In this document: in pieces, positions 9,043 to 16,057 of the stretch
How positions within the stretch are numbered: position 1 is the stretch's first letter
How the letters are laid out: every line of letters starts with the position of its first letter
Origin: an uncultured Clostridia bacterium
Lineage (GTDB): Bacteria; Bacillota; Clostridia; Oscillospirales; Acutalibacteraceae
Assembly (NCBI GenBank): GCA_937884995.1
Contig: CAKZZL010000012.1
Span: forward strand, 17,636 to 81,635
Direction of reading: 5' to 3'
DNA length: 64,000 nucleotides
Notes under the pieces: model-generated
Seen by the model: the letters and a program-made list of their open reading frames with translations, nothing else
Told to the model about the DNA's origin: nothing
Database searches by the model: none
Translations under genes and position numbers: made by a program

Positions 9043-9091
9043 TCGAGGCATTTTAACTTTAGTTATTCAAAGCATTAAAGTTTTAAGGCAA

Positions 9092-9133
9092 ACGTCATTA
9101 AGTTATTAATTTTTTTTGATAACTTAATGATGT
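9092..9133 (+). other. Intercistronic stem-loop 2 with T8 loop
   Basis: ACGTCATTAAGTTAT (9092-9106) pairs with ATAACTTAATGATGT (9119-9133), 15 pairs with one G-T; the 12-nt loop holds a run of eight T. With stem-loop 1 it fills most of the 240-bp gap between the binding-protein and permease genes. Confidence 0.55.
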
Positions 9134-9202
9134 GTGTTTTAAATGATGCAAATCATTTGCAGGACACATCTGAAAAAATATATAAATTGGAGAGATGACA
9201 AA

Positions 9203-10189
9203 ATGCGCAAGTATATCGTCAAGCGACTGATTCAGTCTGTCGTTATACTGTTCTTTGTAGCTTTTATAATCTATGCGCTCATAAGATGTCTGCCTACTTC
9301 CTTCGTTGAAGCAATGGCAAGGCAAAAATCCATGCAGCCCGGATCTAAAAGTTATCAGGAATGGCTTGACCAACTTAACGCTATGTATGGTTTGGATGGA
9401 GGCATAATAAGAGGCTTCATTCATTGGCTCGGCAGAGCTATAAGGCTTGATTTCGGTGATAGCTGGAAATGGACTATCCCCGTTGTTGACAAGTTTAAGA
9501 GTTGTATATGGATTTCCTTTATCATGGGTGCCGTATCATTCTTCTTTGAGGTTATAATTGCTATTCCTCTCGGAATCATATCTGCGACAAAGCAATACAG
9601 TAAAACAGATTACATAATATCCATTATTGCTCTTGCAGGTATTTCGCTTCCCACTTTCTTCTTTGCCTCCCTGCTTAAACTTGTGTTCTCAGTTAAACTT
9701 GGATGGTTTGAACTCGGCGGTCTGGTAGGAAGAAGCTACCTTCAATTATCTCCGACAGGACAATTCTTTGATAAGGCACACCACCTTGTTCTTCCTATTG
9801 TTACATTGGTTGTTGTTAGTATGGGTTCTCTTATGCGTTACACAAGAACCAATATGCTCGAAGTACTCAATGCTGATTACATCCGTACAGCAAGAGCAAA
9901 GGGTCTTTCGGAACGCAAGGTCATTTATCATCATGCTTTCAGAAACACACTTATACCGATTGTAACCATTATCGGTGGCTCTCTTCCGGGACTTTTCTCC
10001 GGAGCACTCATTACAGAAACGCTCTATTCAATAAGCGGTATCGGATATGTTTCATACCAGTCAATGGTAGCAGGTGATATACCATTCTTTATGTTCTATA
10101 CCACTTTTCTTGCAGTACTTACTCTGCTGGGCAACCTGATTGCAGATATTCTTTATGCTGTGGTTGACCCGAGAGTTCGTGTTTCTTAA
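9203..10189 (+). CDS. oppB: Oligopeptide ABC transporter permease (OppB-like)
   Basis: 328 residues, six membrane segments, normal OppB length. It starts MRKYIVKRLIQSVVILFFV, typical of DppB/OppB, and carries the cytoplasmic EAA loop that contacts the ATPases (N-A-D-Y-I-R-T-A-R-A-K-G-L-S). The frame stays open to 9143, but TTGGAGAG lies eight bases before the ATG at 9203, so that start is used. It follows the binding-protein gene after two strong stem-loops and forms the channel with the next gene product. Confidence 0.93.
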   Translation: MRKYIVKRLIQSVVILFFVAFIIYALIRCLPTSFVEAMARQKSMQPGSKSYQEWLDQLNAMYGLDGGIIRGFIHWLGRAIRLDFGDSWKWTIPVVDKFKSCIWISFIMGAVSFFFEVIIAIPLGIISATKQYSKTDYIISIIALAGISLPTFFFASLLKLVFSVKLGWFELGGLVGRSYLQLSPTGQFFDKAHHLVLPIVTLVVVSMGSLMRYTRTNMLEVLNADYIRTARAKGLSERKVIYHHAFRNTLIPIVTIIGGSLPGLFSGALITETLYSISGIGYVSYQSMVAGDIPFFMFYTTFLAVLTLLGNLIADILYAVVDPRVRVS

Positions 10190-10204
10190 GGGAGGAGGAT
10201 AAAA

Positions 10205-11749
10205 ATGTCAGACAAGAATAAGACTACTGCTCCCGAAAATAATGAAGAATATTCACTTAATGACGACAGACGTGTCCGGGTACTTTCTCCAGGCATGCTT
10301 GTTGCAAAAAGATTCTTCAGAAACCGATTGGCGGTTACCGGCATGATTATACTCATTGCCATGTTTGCATTCTCTTTTATTGGCGGAATCGTTTCACCAT
10401 ATAAGCAGGATGAAAAGTTCTATAGAAAAGACGCCATGGTCAAAGACTATGCCGGAGTTCTTTACAACTCAGAAATCCGTTTTTCGATCAACGACAGTTC
10501 TGTTTTCACAGGACTTGCACAGGCAAAAACTATACTTGCAATACAAAATGATGAGAGTTCTTTCACAAGTGAAGATAACTCATTTGAACTGGAAAAACAA
10601 AGCGAAGACACATATCTGATTTACTATTCCGGCAAAATTGTCGGCGTTGCAAGCAGAGAAATGGTCATCTCATCCCTCTCCAATGATAATTTTGATTTTG
10701 ATTTTACCTGTAATGCCTTGGTAGCATCCGCAAAAGGTGATGAAAGCTTTGAATACCAGGGAAAGACATTCACAATTAAAGATGGAATTATTTATGATTC
10801 TGAGGATGAGGAATACGCATCTGTCGGAACAGCCATAATTCGTCCGGTAATGAACGATGTCGTTCTCTCACGCGGCTTCAAGCAAAAACTTTTGGAAGCA
10901 ATCGAGAAAAAAGATTCATCATTCACATATACAGATAAAGACGGTGTTGAAGCGGAGTATCTTTTAAGTTTTGACGCCTCCAAAAACCAATGGGATGTTA
11001 AGCAGGAAATAGACACAACCGTATTTGATACATATTCAACTCCATCTGCCAAGCACTGGCTTGGAACAGATAAAAACGGTATGGATATGCTTACCCGTTT
11101 AATGTACGGCGGACGTGTTTCTCTTATCATCGGTTTCATCGTAGTATTTCTCGAAACAATCCTGGGTGTTATCTTTGGCGGTATCTCCGGATATTTCGGA
11201 GGACATGTAGATAACATAATGATGAGAATAGTTGATATATTCTATTGCATACCCAGCATGCCTATTATAATCATTTTGGGTGCCGCGATGGATGCCGCAA
11301 ATATGGAACCGAGCAAACGTATGCTTATGCTTATGATAGTTCTCGGTGTTACGGGATGGCCCGGAGTTGCTAGGCTCGTAAGAGGCCAGATTCTCTCTCT
11401 GCGTGAGCAGGAATTCATGACAGCAACGGAGGCGTGCGGTATCTCCGTACCGAGAAGAATATTCAAGCATCTCATTCCCAATGTTATCCCCCAGCTTATC
11501 GTTACAATGACAATGGGACTCGGTGATACGATTATCACAGAGGCAACACTTTCCTTCTTAGGTTTAGGTGTTCGTTTCCCGTTCGCATCCTGGGGAAATA
11601 TTATCAACGACGTAAACAACGTATTCGTTCTTACACATTATTGGAACATTTGGATCCCGGCTGGCATCCTGCTCCTTCTCACCGTACTTGCCTTCAATAT
11701 TGTCGGTGACGGACTCAGAGATGCATTTGATCCTAAGATGAAGCGCTAA
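10205..11749 (+). CDS. oppC: Oligopeptide ABC transporter permease (OppC-like) with large extracellular insert
   Basis: 514 residues; ordinary OppC proteins are ~300. Residues 1-65 hold the polar N-terminus and first membrane helix (V-T-G-M-I-I-L-I-A-M-F-A-F). From ~278 the standard domain resumes with KHWLGTDKNGMDMLTRLMYG, five further helices and the EAA loop (M-T-A-T-E-A-C-G-I-S). In between, ~210 residues replace the short loop that normally links helix one to the H-W-L-G-T-D motif. This insert should lie outside the membrane and contains three imperfect repeats of a (K/N)DESSF-type unit near residues 113, 177 and 235. It may help dock the oversized binding protein; that is inference. Confidence 0.9.
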   Translation: MSDKNKTTAPENNEEYSLNDDRRVRVLSPGMLVAKRFFRNRLAVTGMIILIAMFAFSFIGGIVSPYKQDEKFYRKDAMVKDYAGVLYNSEIRFSINDSSVFTGLAQAKTILAIQNDESSFTSEDNSFELEKQSEDTYLIYYSGKIVGVASREMVISSLSNDNFDFDFTCNALVASAKGDESFEYQGKTFTIKDGIIYDSEDEEYASVGTAIIRPVMNDVVLSRGFKQKLLEAIEKKDSSFTYTDKDGVEAEYLLSFDASKNQWDVKQEIDTTVFDTYSTPSAKHWLGTDKNGMDMLTRLMYGGRVSLIIGFIVVFLETILGVIFGGISGYFGGHVDNIMMRIVDIFYCIPSMPIIIILGAAMDAANMEPSKRMLMLMIVLGVTGWPGVARLVRGQILSLREQEFMTATEACGISVPRRIFKHLIPNVIPQLIVTMTMGLGDTIITEATLSFLGLGVRFPFASWGNIINDVNNVFVLTHYWNIWIPAGILLLLTVLAFNIVGDGLRDAFDPKMKR

Positions 11750-11765
11750 AGGAGGAGACAGAATT

Positions 11766-12932
11766 ATGGCAAAAAACGGAAATGACGGATATCTGTCTGC
11801 TAAAGAATCGCGCAGAATTTCCAAAGAAAACAGAAAAATCACAAGTAAGCTTGATAAAAAATATAAACGTAAGAATGTTCCGGAATCAGAATTTCTCACA
11901 AAGATGAATGACCCGGCAAACTCTCTTGAAATTGAAAACCTGCACACCCATTTCTTCACAGACATAGGAGTGGTTAAAGCTGTTGACGGTGTATCCTTTG
12001 ATGTGCCGCTTGGCAAAACAGTCGGTGTTGTCGGAGAATCAGGTTGTGGTAAGAGTGTTACCAGTCTTTCGATAATGCAGCTTCTCCAGCGTCCACAGGG
12101 TCAGATTGTAGATGGTGAAATTCGTCTCAATCTTGGAGATAAGGCATATGACATTACCAAGACTCCTATCACAGAAATGCAGAAACTTCGCGGCAACTTT
12201 ATCTCCATGATTTTCCAGGAGCCTATGACAAGCCTTAATCCTGTTTTTAAAATAGGAAACCAGGTTAATGAAGTTATAGAGCTTCATGATGGTAAAGGCA
12301 TGACAAAAGATGAGATTAAGGCACGTACTTTGAAACTTATTGAAATGGTTGGCATAGCAAATTCTGAAGGTGTATACAACATGTATCCTCATGAACTTTC
12401 AGGCGGTATGCGTCAGCGTATTATGATTGCCATGGCTCTCGCCTGCAATCCCAAGCTTATTATTGCTGATGAACCTACAACAGCTCTTGATGTTACTATT
12501 CAGGCCCAGATTCTCGACTTGCTGAGAAATCTTAAAGACAAGATCAACTCTTCCATTATGATTATCACCCACGATTTGGGTGTTATTGCAGAAATGGCGG
12601 ATTATGTAGTTGTTATGTATGCGGGTAAGATTGTTGAAAAAGGCACAGCCGAAGAAATCTTCGCACATCCCTTGCATCCATACACTATAGGTCTTATGGC
12701 TTCAAAGCCTGTAGTAGGCAAGAAAGTTGAAAGTCTTTATTCAATCCCCGGAAAAGTTCCGAATCCGGTCAACATGCCAGATTATTGTTACTTTAAGGAC
12801 AGATGTGAGATGTGCATTGCCGAATGTGACGGCGAGTATCCGCAGGAGATAAGCGTATCTCCTACTCACAAAGTTTCCTGCTATCGTTATTTCGGGGACA
12901 ATATGAAGAAGGAGGATACAGAAAATGAGTAA
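11766..12932 (+). CDS. oppD: Oligopeptide ABC transporter ATP-binding protein (OppD-like)
   Basis: 388 residues. Walker A GESGCGKS, signature LSGGMRQR, Walker B LIIADEPTTALDV and the switch His in ITHDLGV are all present. The C-terminal oligo_HPY region carries the Cys cluster of the family (C-Y-F-K-D-R-C-E-M-C-I-A-E-C), which in OppD/DppD-type ATPases can hold an Fe-S cluster. A lysine-rich ~45-residue N-terminal extension precedes the ABC domain. It ends inside the start of oppF (8-bp overlap, ATGAGTAA). Confidence 0.93.
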   Translation: MAKNGNDGYLSAKESRRISKENRKITSKLDKKYKRKNVPESEFLTKMNDPANSLEIENLHTHFFTDIGVVKAVDGVSFDVPLGKTVGVVGESGCGKSVTSLSIMQLLQRPQGQIVDGEIRLNLGDKAYDITKTPITEMQKLRGNFISMIFQEPMTSLNPVFKIGNQVNEVIELHDGKGMTKDEIKARTLKLIEMVGIANSEGVYNMYPHELSGGMRQRIMIAMALACNPKLIIADEPTTALDVTIQAQILDLLRNLKDKINSSIMIITHDLGVIAEMADYVVVMYAGKIVEKGTAEEIFAHPLHPYTIGLMASKPVVGKKVESLYSIPGKVPNPVNMPDYCYFKDRCEMCIAECDGEYPQEISVSPTHKVSCYRYFGDNMKKEDTENE

Positions 12933-13974
12933 AAGCAAAAACGATTTGAAAATAGAAAATGATTTTACTCCCGTTACATATGATCCTCAATATATTCTTC
13001 AGGTTAATGCTTTGAAAAAGTATTTCCCGATTAAGGGCGGTCTCGTATCAAAAACCGTAGGTTATGTCAAAGCCGTTGATGGTGTAACATTCAACCTAAA
13101 ACGTGGAACTACAATGGGACTGGTTGGCGAATCAGGATGCGGAAAGACAACAACCGGACGCACAATATTGAGACTATCAGGAGATAAAAGCGGTGGACAG
13201 GTTCTTTTCAACGGCAAAGAGGTTTATGACCTTAACAGAAAAGAAATGCATGATATCCGCACCAAGATGCAGATAATCTTCCAGGATCCGTTTTCATCGC
13301 TCTCACCACGCATGCCTGTAGGTGAAATAATAGGTGAAGCTGTACGTGAGCACGGTATAGTTCCGAAAAATGAATTTAATTCATATATCGACAAAATCAT
13401 GGATGATTGCGGACTTCAGTCTTTCCACAAAGACCGTTACCCACATGAATTCTCAGGTGGCCAAAGGCAGCGTATTTGTATTGCAAGAGCACTTGCTCTC
13501 AATCCCGAGTTTGTTGTCTGCGATGAACCTGTATCTGCTTTGGATGTTTCAATTCAGGCTCAGATAATCAACCTTCTTAATGACTTGCAGAAAGAATATG
13601 CTCTTACATATCTCTTCATTTCACATGACCTTTCTGTTGTTGAACACATCTCAGATACAGTAGGCGTTATGTACCTTGGTAATCTTGTGGAGTATGGCGA
13701 AACAGATGACATTTTCAAGAATCCTCTGCACCCATACACAAAAGCTCTCTTTTCCGCAATACCGATTCCTGATCCGACAGTCAAGATGAACAGAATCGTT
13801 CTCGAAGGTTCTATTCCATCCCCTGCGAACCCGCCTTCAGGTTGTAAATTTCATACGAGATGTGCAAATTGTATGGAAAAATGCAAAGAAAGTGTGCCGC
13901 AGCAAAAAGAAATCGAGCCCGGACATTATGTGGTTTGTCATCTTTATGATGATGTCAAAGACATAAACGAATAA
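12925..13974 (+). CDS. oppF: Oligopeptide ABC transporter ATP-binding protein (OppF-like)
   Basis: 349 residues. Walker A GESGCGKTT, signature FSGGQRQRI, Walker B FVVCDEPVSALDV, switch His in ISHDLSV. The C-terminal oligo_HPY region again has four cysteines (C-K-F-H-T-R-C-A-N-C-M-E-K-C). It overlaps the oppD stop by eight bases with GGAGG inside the oppD end, so the two ATPases are probably made in equal amounts and work as a heterodimer. Confidence 0.93.
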   Translation: MSKSKNDLKIENDFTPVTYDPQYILQVNALKKYFPIKGGLVSKTVGYVKAVDGVTFNLKRGTTMGLVGESGCGKTTTGRTILRLSGDKSGGQVLFNGKEVYDLNRKEMHDIRTKMQIIFQDPFSSLSPRMPVGEIIGEAVREHGIVPKNEFNSYIDKIMDDCGLQSFHKDRYPHEFSGGQRQRICIARALALNPEFVVCDEPVSALDVSIQAQIINLLNDLQKEYALTYLFISHDLSVVEHISDTVGVMYLGNLVEYGETDDIFKNPLHPYTKALFSAIPIPDPTVKMNRIVLEGSIPSPANPPSGCKFHTRCANCMEKCKESVPQQKEIEPGHYVVCHLYDDVKDINE

Positions 13975-13987
13975 ACAGGAAGAAATT

Positions 13988-14281
13988 ATGAGAAAGAAAA
14001 AGATTTACGACGATGATGACGGCCGCACAATCGCCGACATGAGTCAGGTCAGCAGACAGTCACTGCTGATACCCAGAAAGCCTGAAAAAAACGCTGATAA
14101 AGATTCGGCGTCAAATGATCCTTCTGCCCAAAATGATAATCCATGGGAAGAACAGAAGCTCTCAAAAGGTGAAGGTTTTGCATTTGCTTTCGGAGCTATG
14201 TCTGCTGCAATGCTTGTAGCATTGATATTTGTTCTTGCTGCTTTAGTCGTTATTTGTATAATATACTTTTTCGGAAAATAA
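13988..14281 (+). CDS. Small hypothetical protein with C-terminal membrane helix, end of opp operon
   Basis: 97 residues. The first ~60 are polar and charged (R-K-K-K-I-Y-D-D-D-D-G-R-T); the last ~35 form one strong hydrophobic helix (A-A-M-L-V-A-L-I-F-V-L-A-A-L-V-V-I-C-I-I-Y). It starts 14 bases after oppF with AGGAAG before the ATG, and is followed by a terminator, so it belongs to the peptide-transport operon. No family recognised; a tail-anchored accessory protein is the likely form. Confidence 0.7.
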   Translation: MRKKKIYDDDDGRTIADMSQVSRQSLLIPRKPEKNADKDSASNDPSAQNDNPWEEQKLSKGEGFAFAFGAMSAAMLVALIFVLAALVVICIIYFFGK

Positions 14282-14290
14282 CCTTGAAGG

Positions 14291-14320
14291 AAATGCCCGT
14301 GTCTGACGGGCATTTTTCTC
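14291..14320 (+). terminator. Terminator of the opp operon
   Basis: AAATGCCCGT (14291-14300) pairs with ACGGGCATTT (14306-14315), a 10-bp stem with 5-nt loop, followed by TT-C-TC. Confidence 0.85.
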
Positions 14321-14357
14321 ATATATGAACTCTGATAAGAAAAAAAGTTTAAAATCA

Positions 14358-14387
14358 TTGACAAGCATACAATCTATGTGATAAAAT
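14358..14387 (+). promoter_or_regulatory. Promoter of T-box unit 1
   Basis: TTGACA (14358-14363), 18 bp, TAAAAT (14382-14387), immediately before the T-box leader. Confidence 0.7.
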
Positions 14388-14390
14388 ACA

Positions 14391-14650
14391 AAAAATTATT
14401 TCAAATGCAGTGAAGGAATTAATCATTATCCTCACTTCGGCACAGAGAGCTGTCGGTTGGTGTAAGACAGTGCGAACGGATATTGAGCCTCATTTCAGAG
14501 CATAACCGCAGAATTCAGTAAGCGGTTACGGATTGCCCCGTTATCATGGCAGAAAGTTTAATTGAACTTTACAGAGTGGGTTTACTGAAACCAATCAGAG
14601 TGGTACCGCGGACATTCCGTCTCTGAGGCATATGCCTCGGAGATTTTTTA
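14391..14650 (+). ncRNA. T-box leader 1, predicted tRNA-Leu specifier (CTC)
   Basis: Contains AGAGTGGTACCGCGG (from 14597), the T-box core of the antiterminator. The apical Stem I has AGAGAG and a GGTTGGTGTAA loop closed by CTGTC/GACAG; a CCGTTATC Stem II block follows. The competing terminator is the hairpin 14621-14642 plus T6. On the 3' side of Stem I the sequence reads CTC (14489-14491) then A-TTTC-A-GAGC, aligning with the other two leaders as codon-N-YTTC-N-GAGC; CTC is a leucine codon. The TGGT bulge would pair with an ACCA tRNA end. Uncharged tRNA-Leu would permit read-through into the gene at 14679. T-box identity is firm; the specifier is inferred. Confidence 0.88.
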
Positions 14651-14678
14651 TTTTCATTTTATTAAGGAAGGTATAGTT

Positions 14679-16055
14679 ATGAAACAAATCAAGATTGCTG
14701 ACACAACATTATGTCGCGAAAACAACAATTTCTCATTTAAGGAAAAAATCGAGATAGCAAGACTCCTTGAAAACCTGGGAACTGACGTTATCGAACTGGC
14801 TCAAATTGAGAACAAACAGACAGACATTCTGCTGGCGAGAACCATTTCTTCCTTCCTAAACAACAGTATTTTGTCTATTGCAGCAGGAAAAGATGACGAA
14901 AGTATCGATTTTGCCATAGAGGCTTTAAGCGCTGCAAAAAAGCCATCTATCAGAATTGAACTTCCGGTATCCCCTGTCGGCATGGAATATACATGTCATA
15001 AAAAAGCACCTAAAATGCTTGATTGGATTTCGCATGCTGTTTCAAAAGCAAAAGATGCAATAGATGATGTGGAATTTTGCATGCTGGATGCAACAAGAGC
15101 TGAAATTGACTTCATATATGATGCAATTAATGCAGCTGCTCAGGCAGGCGCCAAGCGCATTACAATAGTTGACTCCGCTTCTTTTATGCTGCCGGATGAC
15201 TTTGCAGAATTCACCAAAGATATATGCAGCAAAACAAGTCTTCCTCTTGCTGTCAACTGCATGAATGCAAGCGGCCTTGCCGAAGCAAGCGCTGTTCTTG
15301 CAGTAAGGAAAGGAGCCTGCGCTGTAAAGACTTCCGTAGACGGAAAGGCAGCATCTCTTGAGACATTTGCATCTATTATCAAAGACTGCGGAGATAAGTA
15401 TTCATTAAAAACATCAATAAACTTTACCCAACTTAACAGAACAATTAATCAGATTAAACGCATAACAGAAGGAGATAACAACAAAAGGACAGTTGTCAAT
15501 GTTGACAGCGATGCAAGTGAAATCCGACTCGATAAAAATGACAGCCAGGATGACGTTATCTCCGAAGTTAAAAAACTCGGCTATGATTTATCCGATGAGG
15601 ATTGCTCAAAAGTTTATGAAGAATTTCTCCGTGTAGCAGCAAAGAAGAATGTCGGAGCTCAGGAACTTGATGCAATTGTCGCATCTGCAGCATTGCAGGT
15701 TCCCCCAACATACAAATTAAAAAAATACGTAATAAACAACGGAAACATCATTACTGCAAGTGCGCATATAATGCTGGAGCGTAGCGGTGAAGAACTTGAA
15801 GGAATTGAAATCGGCGACGGTCCTATCGACGCCTCATTTATCACCATAGAAAAGATAATAGGCAGACACTTTGAACTTGATGATTTCCAGATACAGGCGG
15901 TAACCGAGGGCGCTGAAGCCATGGGTTCTGCTCTTGTAAAAATTCGTTCGGACGGTAAAGTCTATTCCGGTAACGGAATATCCACGGATATCATAGGTGC
16001 AAGCATTCGTGCTTACCTTAATGCCGTAAACAAAATCATTTATGAGGAGGCATAG
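14679..16055 (+). CDS. 2-isopropylmalate synthase-like protein lacking catalytic and metal-binding residues
   Basis: 458 residues: an HMGL-like TIM barrel (about 1-275), a linker, and a C-terminal LeuA allosteric/dimer domain (from ~345; G-D-G-P-I-D-A-S, then D-I-I-G-A-S-I-R-A-Y-L-N-A-V-N). LeuA and relatives begin DTTLRDGEQ; here it reads DTTLCRENN, losing the catalytic Arg and the metal-binding Asp. The later HxHND metal motif reads NCMNA, losing both His. It therefore cannot use the standard Claisen mechanism. A leucine-sensing or scaffold role, or a changed chemistry, are options. It is first in a unit behind a predicted leucine T-box, with AAGGAAGG before the ATG. Confidence 0.75.
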   Translation: MKQIKIADTTLCRENNNFSFKEKIEIARLLENLGTDVIELAQIENKQTDILLARTISSFLNNSILSIAAGKDDESIDFAIEALSAAKKPSIRIELPVSPVGMEYTCHKKAPKMLDWISHAVSKAKDAIDDVEFCMLDATRAEIDFIYDAINAAAQAGAKRITIVDSASFMLPDDFAEFTKDICSKTSLPLAVNCMNASGLAEASAVLAVRKGACAVKTSVDGKAASLETFASIIKDCGDKYSLKTSINFTQLNRTINQIKRITEGDNNKRTVVNVDSDASEIRLDKNDSQDDVISEVKKLGYDLSDEDCSKVYEEFLRVAAKKNVGAQELDAIVASAALQVPPTYKLKKYVINNGNIITASAHIMLERSGEELEGIEIGDGPIDASFITIEKIIGRHFELDDFQIQAVTEGAEAMGSALVKIRSDGKVYSGNGISTDIIGASIRAYLNAVNKIIYEEA

Positions 16056-16057
16056 TA

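Noticed and set aside
14471..14487. Reading GAAC-GGA in T-box leader 1 as a glycine (GGA) specifier
   Set aside because: The bases GGATATTGA pair with TCATTATCC on the 5' side and so lie in a helix; aligning all three leaders at the Stem I end instead gives CTC, ATC and GTA, which also agree with the genes downstream.
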